Counted from the stretch's first letter, positions 18,736-27,555 are shown. The stretch: 64,000 nucleotides of DNA from Leptospira abararensis (GCF_016918735.1 NZ_JAFFPR010000037.1:62001-126000); one strand, 5' to 3'. Program-made: numbers and translations. Notes: generated by a model from the letters alone, not told the origin.

Positions 18736-19524
18736 TTAGAAACGAAATACGTTTGAAGGCACTTCCGTAATTTGTGATTTTTTCAGTTTGATCAGAATGA
18801 GGACATTTTCCTTTTCTGTATCCAAACTGATCACCTTGGTGGTGATTTCTTTGGGAGGATGGATTTGTTCTGGTTTGGTTTTCACAATCGCTACGGCCTT
18901 TAGCCCACGTTTGGTGCTAGCAAGTTCCAGCCGGTCCAGGTTTCCCTCTTTAAAAAAATATTCATATTCGCCGTCCGGTTTTGTTAGAGCAATCCGCGAA
19001 TCCTTGGTATTGAATTTTGCTTTTGGATTTTGGATCTCACCAATATAGGCTCCTGTTAGGTATTCATAAATCACAGGGAAAGGGATCGCAAACTTTTTGC
19101 CCGTATTCGGGTCTTGGATGAGGATGTCTCCCATCGGAAAGGTTTGTACTTCTTTTGTGCTCGTTGGTTTGATTTGGATTTGGGTTGGATCGGCGATGAG
19201 TTCGGTAAAGACCATTCCAAAAAAACTATCCATCAGCTGAATTTTGATCTGCTTGGTTTCTTTGGAAAAGTAAAGTTTTCCATCCAAATAAACATTGTCT
19301 TTTTTGGGAACAAAGGTTTGGATCTGCATGGAAAAATCGGATTTAAAACTAGGAAAATCCGTTTGTTTTTCTAAAATTTCCTTTAGGAGGATTTTTGATT
19401 CTCCCTCTTTGGCTGATTGGTATTTTACTTTGTCAAGGCCAATAAAATTGGGATCTTCCACTTCTGCCGACTGACAAGAGATTACGAAAAATAAAATATT
19501 AAGAAGGAGTAAGGTCCTTTTCAT
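18736..19524 (-). CDS. Lipoprotein, unknown function
   Basis: The 262-residue protein starts with a short lipoprotein signal: Lys-Arg, hydrophobic core and lipobox FVISC (C17). The mature part is rich in alternating strands and resembles the half-barrel fold of LolA/LolB-like carriers in general layout, but no defining motif lets me claim that family. It overlaps the TPR gene upstream by 4 bases and abuts the CapA-like gene downstream, suggesting a three-gene envelope operon. Confidence 0.65.
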   Translation of the reverse strand: MKRTLLLLNILFFVISCQSAEVEDPNFIGLDKVKYQSAKEGESKILLKEILEKQTDFPSFKSDFSMQIQTFVPKKDNVYLDGKLYFSKETKQIKIQLMDSFFGMVFTELIADPTQIQIKPTSTKEVQTFPMGDILIQDPNTGKKFAIPFPVIYEYLTGAYIGEIQNPKAKFNTKDSRIALTKPDGEYEYFFKEGNLDRLELASTKRGLKAVAIVKTKPEQIHPPKEITTKVISLDTEKENVLILIKLKKSQITEVPSNVFRF

Positions 19525-21521
19525 TCGGAAATTTCCTTTTGTACTTTTTTGATTTTTGCGACTAAGTCTTTGTTTGATTCTGATTTTAACTTGGATTCGG
19601 AAAGTTTAAAAAACTGTAATGCATTTACAGGATCTTTTTTCGCCAAATAAACATCTCCTAGATGTTCATAAATGACTGGATCTTCAAATCCTCTCTCCAA
19701 TGCTAATGATGCTGCAAAATTCAAATGGAGCAAGGCGCGATTATAATCTTTTTTTCGAAACATCACCCAACCCAAACTATCTTGGTAGGCAGGATTGTCT
19801 GGTTCTAAGGAAACTGCTTGGTTTAGAAGTTGGTTTGCTTCCTCAGGTTTGGTATCTCTTTCTGCATATAGATAACCCAAATAATTCATGGCATTGGAAG
19901 CATTGGGATTCAGAGATATTGTGGTTTTTAAATCTGCTTCAGTGTCGGCAAACTGTTTCAGCTTTTCAAAAGCAGTAGCACGATAAAAATAATAATTAGA
20001 GTTCTTTGGATCTAGTTTGATTGCTTCATTAAAGTCACTCACACTTTCTTTGTATTTTGCCAATTGGAAATAAGCAAGACCTCTAAGGTAATAGTGCGTG
20101 GGATTTGGATTTTCTTTTATGGTTTCGGACAAAACAGAAACAGAGAGTAATTCTTTTTTTAAGTTACCTTGGAGGTAAAGGTAAGCCAAACGAAACCGCA
20201 ATCGAAACGATTTTTCTGTTTGTTTCGTGAGTCTGAGTGCTTCTTTTGTGGATAGGATCGAATGGTTCCACTGACCAAGCATCTCTTGGCAGGAGGAAAT
20301 TTTTTCAAAAAACAAAGACCTTTCCTCATCCGCATTTTCTTTATTTGTGATTAAAAAAAGACCACGGCTTAGGATTTTTTCTGCAGTGAGGTATTGTCTG
20401 TACTCATAGGCATACTGAGCTGTATCCGCATTGAGGTTTTCGTAGTCAGGAAGTTTTTCCTTTTCGGCAAGTTCCAAAAGGGCAACCCGAGGAGAAAGCC
20501 TTCCTGGATTTTCTTGAATATAGGTTTTTAGTTTGGCTTCAAGTCCCGTTTTGGATCCTGAAATCAGTTTATCCAACAAAAATACAATTCCCTCTTTGGG
20601 AATTTTTTTCTCTTTTTTCAGAGTGGCAAAGTATGTAGGAGCAAGGTCTCTTGCATCCATAAAATATATTTCAGCAAGCATATGAGAGGCGTCCAAATCT
20701 CTCGGATTTTTTTCTCGAATCTGTTCTAGGTATTGACGGCAATGTTTAAAATCACCTAATACAAAGTAAATTTGAGCCAACCGAAACAAAACTTCCATAT
20801 CATTTTTATATGCAGATGTGTATTCGTTGTATCGTTTGAGGGAGATCTTTGGATAATCCAGTTTATAATTAAGTTCACCGAGTGCTTTTGCTGTTAGGTA
20901 TTTGTATTTGGAATGCGTGTCTCTTCTTTCGATTACAAAAGAAAGGGCAGTATAATACAAAATGGATCGGTTCCACAACTTCCTCTCAAAATGAATATTC
21001 CCTAATAGGTATAAAAAATCAGGATCATTCGGAAATTTATGTAAAGAGGCCTCCAAAACATCGGAAGCTTTGTTGAGTTCCCCTTGGCGGATGCGAATCC
21101 TCGTTTGTAAAAGGATTAGATCCTTGGAAACATCACTGCTTTTCGTCAGCGCGGTCTCAGACCATTCCCAAGCTTTTTCCAAACTTCCCAGTTCGAGATA
21201 ATTCAAACTTTGTGTTTCTGCACTGAGAGCACTCGGCTCTTTTCCCACTTCTTTCAGACAAAGGTGGTAGGAATCCAAAAAGGAAACAGAGCGTTCAAAA
21301 GAAAGTTTGGAATCTTCGGGTTTACGACGTTGGGCTGCTTGAAATCCGTCCACTTGTTCCCGAAGGGCGCGAGAAAGGAAAAACTCTGCGGGAACCCCAG
21401 GTTCTAACAGGGAACATTCTTTGGTTCTTGTCCCCGGCTCGGTAGCAAACAGAGAAAGTGAAAGAAAACAAAAGAAAACAAAGAGGATGGGATGGTTTGG
21501 AGTTTTAATTGCTTGAAACAT
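19521..21521 (-). CDS. Large secreted TPR-repeat protein
   Basis: Signal sequence (about residues 10-26) followed by about 640 residues of helical tetratricopeptide repeats; well-formed units include the LGNIHFERKLWNRS, YLRGLAYFQLAKYKES, YYFYRATAFEKLKQFA and MNYLGYLYAERDTKPEEA regions. TPR arrays are protein-protein scaffolds. The export signal and the co-transcribed lipoprotein gene point to the periplasm or outer-membrane face. The start ATG lies inside the start of the divergent gene at 21509; the two coding regions overlap by 13 bases head to head. Confidence 0.75.
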   Translation of the reverse strand: MFQAIKTPNHPILFVFFCFLSLSLFATEPGTRTKECSLLEPGVPAEFFLSRALREQVDGFQAAQRRKPEDSKLSFERSVSFLDSYHLCLKEVGKEPSALSAETQSLNYLELGSLEKAWEWSETALTKSSDVSKDLILLQTRIRIRQGELNKASDVLEASLHKFPNDPDFLYLLGNIHFERKLWNRSILYYTALSFVIERRDTHSKYKYLTAKALGELNYKLDYPKISLKRYNEYTSAYKNDMEVLFRLAQIYFVLGDFKHCRQYLEQIREKNPRDLDASHMLAEIYFMDARDLAPTYFATLKKEKKIPKEGIVFLLDKLISGSKTGLEAKLKTYIQENPGRLSPRVALLELAEKEKLPDYENLNADTAQYAYEYRQYLTAEKILSRGLFLITNKENADEERSLFFEKISSCQEMLGQWNHSILSTKEALRLTKQTEKSFRLRFRLAYLYLQGNLKKELLSVSVLSETIKENPNPTHYYLRGLAYFQLAKYKESVSDFNEAIKLDPKNSNYYFYRATAFEKLKQFADTEADLKTTISLNPNASNAMNYLGYLYAERDTKPEEANQLLNQAVSLEPDNPAYQDSLGWVMFRKKDYNRALLHLNFAASLALERGFEDPVIYEHLGDVYLAKKDPVNALQFFKLSESKLKSESNKDLVAKIKKVQKEISE

Positions 21522-22816
21522 CAGTAGATTCCGGCAAAGATCGGGAACAGGGACAATCCTTGAACCAAATCTTCCGAGAAAATTTAAAATACATCCTGGC
21601 CGTTCTCATCGTGTGGGCAATCACTTTCCCGTGGATTCTGAGAAACAAGGACACGATCCTTGCCAAATTCACCCTCGCCTACAATTCGTTTTTTGGTTAT
21701 CCCAATCCCCGGATTGCGCACCAACTCATCGCGAAGGGCGACGCTGTACTCGAAGGGCGTAAAGAAGGGGGAACGAACATCCTCCAAACCGTAAATCAGT
21801 TCTTTAGTGCTGAAGAAAATACCAAAGGAAGTATCCTTCCCTTGGATTTGGCTCTTATGGAAAAAGCCTGTTTGTACTTTCGTAGTAAAGAACATGTTGA
21901 GGATCATTTTTTAGAACTCACCTGGCGGGAAAAAGCTAAGGAATGGGGCTCTCCTCTTTTTCTTCGGATGGCCCCCCAAGGAGAACTCACCCTTGGACCC
22001 AATCCCAAAGACTACTGGAATTCTCATATCGACGCTGTACTATCTGCTCTCGATTACTACAAACGTGCGTTACGTTTTTCTGGCCCCGAACTCATTGCTC
22101 CTAAAAAAATTGAATCGGTAGCCTGGGCGAGTTGTAGGCCAAGCGAAATCTTACTTGGATACAAAACCCATATGTTGGAGACAGAAGGTTATGTTCTAAA
22201 AAAACTTACTGATTTAGAAAAGATTCCGAGTGGGCTCAGTGCGGTTCAAAAAAGAAGTGTGGTTTTATCTTCTATCAAACGGAGCGATTTTTCAGAAGTC
22301 TCGGCAAACGATTACTTAGAATCTTTGCTTCGCCAAATCCTACTTACGGGAATGAAAAACTTTTCCCCAAGAGAAATGGACGATATCTATGAAAGGATCC
22401 TCTATTTTGTAGGGGCGGATGAAAGAGAGTATTTAAAATTCAAATTCCGTCGGGCAGAACTTTTTTTCCAATTGGGAAAAGAAGAAGAAAACTATTACAA
22501 ACGCGCTGCCACTGAATTTAAAGAAGCAGCTAACATTCAACTTGCGGCAGAAATCGAAGACATCAATGTGCCAGCCCTTCTTGTTCACGAATTTGAATCC
22601 AAAATGAAAGAAGCTGAGTCTTACCATAAACTCAAAGATAATGCAAAAAGTCTTACCATTTTAGATGCTCTCAAACCCAAACTACGTAACGTCGACGAAC
22701 GAAGTATAGGTGGAAAAAAGGAAGACATTCTAAAGCCATATCATAATTTAACAAGATCCGTGCTTCGCAAACTGGGTCGATACGAAGAAGCCGATGAAAT
22801 CCCATTTAACGAATGA
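21509..22816 (+). CDS. Membrane-anchored protein of unknown function, first gene of the CHAT cluster
   Basis: The 435-residue product has a polar N-terminus of about 28 residues, one transmembrane helix (about 30-45, ILAVLIVWAITFPWI) and a large, mostly helical charged domain that may hold degenerate TPR-like pairs (for example around 310-345). The start is TTG at 21509; no convincing ATG lies nearby. It overlaps the divergent TPR gene's start by 13 bases, so the promoters of both genes must lie inside each other's coding sequence. It overlaps the next gene by 23 bases, which makes co-expression with the desulfurase and CHAT gene likely. Confidence 0.6.
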   Translation: MLETSVDSGKDREQGQSLNQIFRENLKYILAVLIVWAITFPWILRNKDTILAKFTLAYNSFFGYPNPRIAHQLIAKGDAVLEGRKEGGTNILQTVNQFFSAEENTKGSILPLDLALMEKACLYFRSKEHVEDHFLELTWREKAKEWGSPLFLRMAPQGELTLGPNPKDYWNSHIDAVLSALDYYKRALRFSGPELIAPKKIESVAWASCRPSEILLGYKTHMLETEGYVLKKLTDLEKIPSGLSAVQKRSVVLSSIKRSDFSEVSANDYLESLLRQILLTGMKNFSPREMDDIYERILYFVGADEREYLKFKFRRAELFFQLGKEEENYYKRAATEFKEAANIQLAAEIEDINVPALLVHEFESKMKEAESYHKLKDNAKSLTILDALKPKLRNVDERSIGGKKEDILKPYHNLTRSVLRKLGRYEEADEIPFNE

Positions 22817-23924
22817 TCTAAAGTATTTTGATTACAATGCCACACACCCCCCTTTTCCCGAAATTCTGGAAACTTGTTTGGCAGACTATCTGGAAGGATT
22901 TTACAATCCTTCTGGAATCACTCGGTTTTCCTTAAAAAACCAAGGGAAAATAGAACAAACAAGAAAATACTTTGCTTCCATAACCAAGGGTAACGAAAAA
23001 CAATTTGTTTTTTCTGCCACCGGTACTGAAGCAAATTATCTTCTCATTCAAAGTTTGCGTATTCTTTATCCCGAGTTAGATTCTGTTATTGTATCCCCAT
23101 TGGAACATTCCAGCATGTATGCGGCTTTGGAATCCTATGGATTTTCCCCTGATTTACTTCAGACAAACAAAACGGGAATCATCGATCTACAAGTTCTAGA
23201 AACTAAACTAAAAGAAAATCCAAGGCCTGTGGTTTGCCTCTATGCAGGAAACGAAACAGGGGTCATTCAACCCGCAGAGGAAATTTCTAAACTTACGAAA
23301 GAATATGGGCAAGTTTTCTTTAGTGATCTGATGCAAGGTTTTTGCAAAGTGAATGTTCCCTACTCTTTATTCGATGGATTTACTTTTTCCGGCCATAAAA
23401 TTGGTGCGGGAATGGGTGCTTCTGTGACCTACCTTCCCAAAGCAGATCCCCACTTTCAGGTGTTTGGTGGTGGAAACCAAGAAAATGAACATAGGGCCGG
23501 TACAGAAAATACCTTTGCCATTGAATGTTTCCGACAAGTGACAGAAATCCAACTAAACGACTTGGAAGAAAAAAACAAACGACTCGGTCGATTCCAATCT
23601 CTCATTGAAAATAAATTAGAGGCTTTGGGTTGTACGATCATTGCTAAATCTTCGCCAAGGCTTCCCAACACAACCTTCCTTGTCCTTCCCATTCAGTCCG
23701 TAGATTTTTTCCTACTCGGGATGGAAGAAAAAGGAATTCTAGTATCAACGGGGAGTTCTTGTAAGTCCCGAGCTAGAGAAGCATCCAAATCTTTACTGCA
23801 TATGGGTTATACAGAAGAAGAAGCTCTGCGATGTATCCGTATTTCAACAGGTTATTTCACAACAGAAGAAGACGTAAATGCCTTACTTTCTACTATAGAA
23901 GATTTACTTCGAAAGTTCGAATAA
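22794..23924 (+). CDS. Cysteine desulfurase (NifS/IscS-type)
   Basis: A PLP-dependent aminotransferase-fold enzyme of 376 residues that removes sulfur from cysteine for Fe-S cluster or thio-tRNA synthesis. It shows the family N-terminus FDYNATHPP, SATGTEANYLL (cofactor phosphate region), the PLP lysine in FSGHKIGAGMG, the HRAGTEN element and the catalytic cysteine in STGSSCKSRAREAS. No IscU, IscA or MnmA gene adjoins it, so its sulfur acceptor is not evident here. It overlaps the preceding gene by 23 bases and is only 12 bases upstream of the CHAT gene. Confidence 0.88.
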   Translation: MKSHLTNDLKYFDYNATHPPFPEILETCLADYLEGFYNPSGITRFSLKNQGKIEQTRKYFASITKGNEKQFVFSATGTEANYLLIQSLRILYPELDSVIVSPLEHSSMYAALESYGFSPDLLQTNKTGIIDLQVLETKLKENPRPVVCLYAGNETGVIQPAEEISKLTKEYGQVFFSDLMQGFCKVNVPYSLFDGFTFSGHKIGAGMGASVTYLPKADPHFQVFGGGNQENEHRAGTENTFAIECFRQVTEIQLNDLEEKNKRLGRFQSLIENKLEALGCTIIAKSSPRLPNTTFLVLPIQSVDFFLLGMEEKGILVSTGSSCKSRAREASKSLLHMGYTEEEALRCIRISTGYFTTEEDVNALLSTIEDLLRKFE

Positions 23925-23936
23925 AAATAGAATAGA

Positions 23937-25274
23937 ATGAAACTGAGAATTATCGCCAAATACTCCCGAGACGAACTCACAGATGGGGAGTGTATTTGGG
24001 AAGAAAAACAGGACCAGTTGGGAACTGTGGAGAGGACCACCAAATTCTCGGGTAGATTGCTCAGTGAATTCCAAAAGGATTGGGCGCTTTTTGTAGAAAG
24101 AGTTCTCTCTCAAAACCCAGGCAAAGAAGAATTCCTAGAAAAACTGGGGAAAAAATCGGATAATTTAGAACAAATTGTATTCGGAAAAACTCTACCCTTT
24201 TGGAGGAAGTCTGGATTTCAAGGTTCCATCCAACTCCTTATCGACCCAGAATTTTCTCCCATTCCTTGGGAAATTTTAAGAACTCATCGAGGTTTTTTAT
24301 TCCAAGATAAGGAATACCGAAGGGGAATTCGAATCGATACGATCCAAAAAGAAACTACAAAGAAAGTAGATTCCATCTTACTTGTATGTAACCCAGTAAA
24401 ACCAAACTTAGTTGCTACAGTAAAAGAAGAATGTTCCATTTTATTTCCCATCTTTGAAAAAAAAATGCACCTCCGCATACTCAAAGAAAATCTCCTAACA
24501 AGAGTCAGATTAACCGAGGAAATGAGTTCAGTTAAGTACCTACACTATGCGGGACATACAGAAAAAAATGGAATCCCTCTGGGAGCAAACGACTTCTTAT
24601 ATTCAAAGGAAATTTCAGAACATTCTCTTTCCAACTTACACCTTGTTTTTTTCAATAGTTGCCATTCCTCCTTCGATTCCATTGAACATTCGGGACTTAC
24701 TACAAGTTTTTTAAAAGCAGGTGCCAAAGAAGTCATTGGTTTTTTGTTTCCGGTAGAGACAAAAATGGCCAAAAGTATTGGAATCAAATTTTGGGAGTTA
24801 TTTTTAAAAACAAAAAATTCACACAACACATTAGCCAAAATTAGAAAATCCTTATACAAGGGATCTTCCATTGAAATTATAACCGCAATTAATTTAGTCC
24901 ATTTTTCAACACAAAAGCCCGCTCCAAAATTCAAGCAAATACTTGGCATAACCTTTGTTTTGTTATTTTTACTTTTTTGTATTGTTTTTTCAGGCGAAAA
25001 AAAAGAACCTAACAAGGAAGAGATTTTCCCTAGCTCGGAACAGAAGATAGTTACGGAAAAAAGAGGAAAATCCAATTTGGTGCAGGACCCTCTTTTGGAT
25101 CAAATTTCTCGCTTAAAAAATTCAGAATTTCGCAAAATGGCAGTCAGTTTTTTAAAAACCAAACATGAGTTATTAGACGATTCCCAAAAACGAGAATTGT
25201 TAAATTCCATCCTTTCTAAGGAAAGTTCCGAAGAAAAGATGTTTTATGAATTCAAGACCAGGAGTGGATTTTGA
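23937..25274 (+). CDS. Membrane-anchored CHAT-domain (caspase-like) protease
   Basis: Residues about 95-320 of this 445-residue protein form a CHAT domain, the clan CD peptidase relative found in separase/caspase-like bacterial proteins. The family element PIPWEILR (109-116) precedes the catalytic His (H207 in LHYAGHTEKNGIPLG) and Cys (C242 in FFNSCHSS), both in the expected contexts. A single transmembrane helix (about 334-351) follows, then a charged 94-residue tail that would face the periplasm if the protease is cytosolic. There is no N-terminal TPR array. The next gene starts inside its stop codon, and an ECF sigma factor is two genes downstream, suggesting a protease-controlled regulatory unit. 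The protease call is strong; substrates are unknown. Confidence 0.85.
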   Translation: MKLRIIAKYSRDELTDGECIWEEKQDQLGTVERTTKFSGRLLSEFQKDWALFVERVLSQNPGKEEFLEKLGKKSDNLEQIVFGKTLPFWRKSGFQGSIQLLIDPEFSPIPWEILRTHRGFLFQDKEYRRGIRIDTIQKETTKKVDSILLVCNPVKPNLVATVKEECSILFPIFEKKMHLRILKENLLTRVRLTEEMSSVKYLHYAGHTEKNGIPLGANDFLYSKEISEHSLSNLHLVFFNSCHSSFDSIEHSGLTTSFLKAGAKEVIGFLFPVETKMAKSIGIKFWELFLKTKNSHNTLAKIRKSLYKGSSIEIITAINLVHFSTQKPAPKFKQILGITFVLLFLLFCIVFSGEKKEPNKEEIFPSSEQKIVTEKRGKSNLVQDPLLDQISRLKNSEFRKMAVSFLKTKHELLDDSQKRELLNSILSKESSEEKMFYEFKTRSGF

Positions 25275-26299
25275 AAAAACACAAAACCATTCGACTCCTC
25301 CTCTTTTTTCTTTCCCTTCCTCTCATTGCCCAATGGTTTCCCAAATCAAAATCTTTTGATGAAGTATGGATTTCTTATTATTCCAAACAAAATCTAATTA
25401 GCCAAGCCTACGGAATCCAAACTCGAGATATGATTCGGGCAGAAACGGAAGCAGAAGAAGAGGATTTTTTATACTATTGGAAAACCTGTGCCCATTCAGA
25501 GATAAAGGATCTTTCCCAAATTTTGCGATATATTTCTTTTTATGATTCTATGCTTACGGTCAGGCAATGTTCCGATACATCGAAGGATGCCTTAATCCAA
25601 TTAGAAAAACAAACAAAGAAAAAGATCTTTGATTTAATTGTGTTACCAAAATTTGAAATTTTAGAATCTGAAATTCTAAGCGAAGAACTCATTCCCCTTG
25701 TTGCTGAACTGCGGAAGGAATGGGAAAAAACTATTTATGTATTTTCCAATTTATACAAATCTCATGAGGTTTTATTTTTAGGAAAAGAAAGAGAATATAC
25801 ACTCGCAATCAATCGTATTTTATATTCGGAAATGCCTGAAACCAGAAGGAAAACTTTAGTGTTACGACTTTTGCAGGATATGAAACAACATAACAAAAGT
25901 ACGTATCAGTTATTTTATTATTCCAAACAAAATCCATGGTCGGCATCTAATTTAAGCGAAGAGAATTCTGAATCAAAAAAATTCTATCTCACCTTAATCA
26001 ATGATTGGATCTTAGATCCCGAATTTGATTCAGACAAACTAACAACTTTAAAAGAAATTCAAAGTTGTTTGGAAGAAATTCCAAATACAAATAAAGGAAT
26101 TCGAATATTAGGTTTTTTTGGTTTTTTTAGTGACTATGGTCGATTCACTACAAAAGACCAAATTTCTTTTTCGCAATCAAACCAATCGAGAATTCGGTAT
26201 ATCAGACAAACTCTTTTTCGTTCTCATCATTTTGAAAAAAGATTAGAAAATGTACTGACATCGTGCAAAAATTCCGTCCAATCCATAAAAGAACTATGA
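25271..26299 (+). CDS. Secreted protein in the CHAT-sigma cluster, unknown function
   Basis: A 342-residue protein with a clear signal peptide (KKHKT then a Leu/Phe-rich core, cleavage likely after about residue 20). The mature part is mainly helical, with four or so spaced cysteines (in KTCAHSE, VRQCSD, QSCLEE and TSCKNS) that could form disulfides. I recognise no family. The start is TTG overlapping the CHAT stop (TTGA) with a strong AGGAG site 7 bases upstream, so translation is coupled. It overlaps the sigma factor by ATGA. It may be the periplasmic sensor or partner of the CHAT protein's tail; that is inference. Confidence 0.65.
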   Translation: MKKHKTIRLLLFFLSLPLIAQWFPKSKSFDEVWISYYSKQNLISQAYGIQTRDMIRAETEAEEEDFLYYWKTCAHSEIKDLSQILRYISFYDSMLTVRQCSDTSKDALIQLEKQTKKKIFDLIVLPKFEILESEILSEELIPLVAELRKEWEKTIYVFSNLYKSHEVLFLGKEREYTLAINRILYSEMPETRRKTLVLRLLQDMKQHNKSTYQLFYYSKQNPWSASNLSEENSESKKFYLTLINDWILDPEFDSDKLTTLKEIQSCLEEIPNTNKGIRILGFFGFFSDYGRFTTKDQISFSQSNQSRIRYIRQTLFRSHHFEKRLENVLTSCKNSVQSIKEL

Positions 26300-26865
26300 G
26301 TGATGAGATTCGCAAGTTAATCGACAATTGCCTTTTGGGAAAAAGTGCCGCCTGGCAAGAGTTGATTCGGAAATTCCATAGACTCATCATCGGAACTTGT
26401 GCTCACTATGTTCCAAGGGAAGAAGTCACTGACACCTCCCAACAAGTATATCTAAAACTAACAGAAAACGACTACCACCTGCTGCGGAAATTTAAAGGAG
26501 ATAGCCTTCCTGCGTTTATTGTCTATTTAAGCGAAATTTCTAAAAATATAAGTATGTCTCAGACAAGATCCATTCGTCGGTATGAGTATCGCGAGGGAAT
26601 TTCTTTGGATTTGAGTATCGATATTTTAGATGATAGACAGAACCAAGAAGATGTCTTTTTTGCATGGGAAGAAAAACGAGAGTTTTATGACCTCATCGAA
26701 GGATTGGATGAAGCACATAAAGAAATCCTCATTCTAAGGCTCAAAGGATACAAATTCAAAGAAATCGCGGAAATTCTCGATGTTCCCCTAGGAACAGTAC
26801 TCGCAAGGGCCAACCGAGCGAAAGAAAAGATAAAAAAAATCCTTACAAAGGAAATAAAGCCTTAG
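26296..26865 (+). CDS. ECF-type sigma factor
   Basis: Sigma-70 family regulator of 189 residues. Region 2 spans about 10-100 (FHRLIIGTCAHYV, DTSQQVYLKL) and region 4 about 130-185 with a clear helix-turn-helix (LRLKGYKFKEIAEILDVPLGTVLARANRAKEKI in pieces: FKEIAEIL and GTVLARANRAK). The frame is open from 26263, but ATG 26296 overlaps the previous stop as ATGA and gives a normal N-terminus. No recognisable zinc-type anti-sigma gene adjoins it; the following 177-residue protein and the CHAT/secreted pair are the candidates for its control. Confidence 0.82.
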   Translation: MSDEIRKLIDNCLLGKSAAWQELIRKFHRLIIGTCAHYVPREEVTDTSQQVYLKLTENDYHLLRKFKGDSLPAFIVYLSEISKNISMSQTRSIRRYEYREGISLDLSIDILDDRQNQEDVFFAWEEKREFYDLIEGLDEAHKEILILRLKGYKFKEIAEILDVPLGTVLARANRAKEKIKKILTKEIKP

Positions 26866-26883
26866 CGGGGGGAAATAAATACT

Positions 26884-27417
26884 ATGGAACCAAAAGATCC
26901 GAATGAATTTATGAACCGACTCAAATTAAAAGAAGCTCTATACCTGATGTCCCAAGGGGAAGATGCGGACTCACCCACGGTCGACCGGATCTTACAAACC
27001 GTCCTCCCAGGAGTAAGCCCCACCATTCAGATTTACTTGCAGTTTGTAAAAGACCAGTTAAAGCTTCTCACAAGCGATCTAGCGAATATAAGCCTGGTAT
27101 CACCAGAACTTGCCTTTCGTGGGGCAGGAAATACAGGAGGGGCCTTTCGTGTCCACAGACAGATTGGAGGTAGAGATTTGGATTTTGTTTTCCAACCCAA
27201 TGCCGAAAAAAATCAAGTTTTCCTTTCTGTTGAGGCTTCCCATTCGGACCTCCTCTCGGCCAAACTTTTTTTAGACGGAGCACCGGTAGAAACCCTACCC
27301 AAACTAGGTTCTAGGTCTATGTTCGACTCCCCCATTACCCTGGATTCGAGTCCTGAACTTGCTATTTTTGAATCCGGCAAGGAGATTGGCCGGTATCATT
27401 TTATGTTACAATCGTAA
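26884..27417 (+). CDS. Small two-part protein downstream of the sigma factor, unknown
   Basis: The 177-residue protein has no signal peptide or membrane helix. Residues 1-75 are helical and amphipathic (MNRLKLKEALYLMSQ, IQIYLQFVKDQLKLL); residues 75-177 are predicted strands and turns. A GGGGGGA-type purine run 10 bases upstream is a good ribosome-binding site. I recognise no family. Its position directly after an ECF sigma and its helical N-terminus would fit a soluble anti-sigma or a CHAT substrate, but nothing in the sequence proves either. Confidence 0.6.
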   Translation: MEPKDPNEFMNRLKLKEALYLMSQGEDADSPTVDRILQTVLPGVSPTIQIYLQFVKDQLKLLTSDLANISLVSPELAFRGAGNTGGAFRVHRQIGGRDLDFVFQPNAEKNQVFLSVEASHSDLLSAKLFLDGAPVETLPKLGSRSMFDSPITLDSSPELAIFESGKEIGRYHFMLQS

Positions 27418-27447
27418 TTTTTTTCAAACGCGATGCAATAAACGGAG

Positions 27448-27523
27448 AGTGTGAAGCCATTAATTAACTAAGAAACGTTCCTATTTTAAGGAACCTACTT
27501 TCTTTTCCAAACTAGTTCACACT
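27448..27523 (+). other. Structured intergenic element
   Basis: AGTGTGAA (27448-27455) is the exact reverse complement of TTCACACT (27516-27523). Between them GTTCCT (27477-27482) and AGGAAC (27489-27494) form an internal 6-bp hairpin with a 6-nt loop. The nested inverted repeats could fold a roughly 76-nt RNA just before the terminator. It is not a tRNA. It may be part of the 3' end of the CHAT-sigma transcript or a small RNA. Confidence 0.35.
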
Positions 27524-27527
27524 TCAA

Positions 27528-27555
27528 AATCCCGGCGAAAGTCGGGATTTTTTTT
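27528..27555 (+). terminator. Intrinsic terminator after the CHAT-sigma cluster
   Basis: A 9-bp stem (AATCCCGGC with GTCGGGATT, one G-U pair) closed by a GAAA tetraloop and followed by eight T residues. It ends the plus-strand cluster and touches the stop codon of the convergent ychF gene; transcription from that side meets the same stem but without an equally long T-run. Confidence 0.85.
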
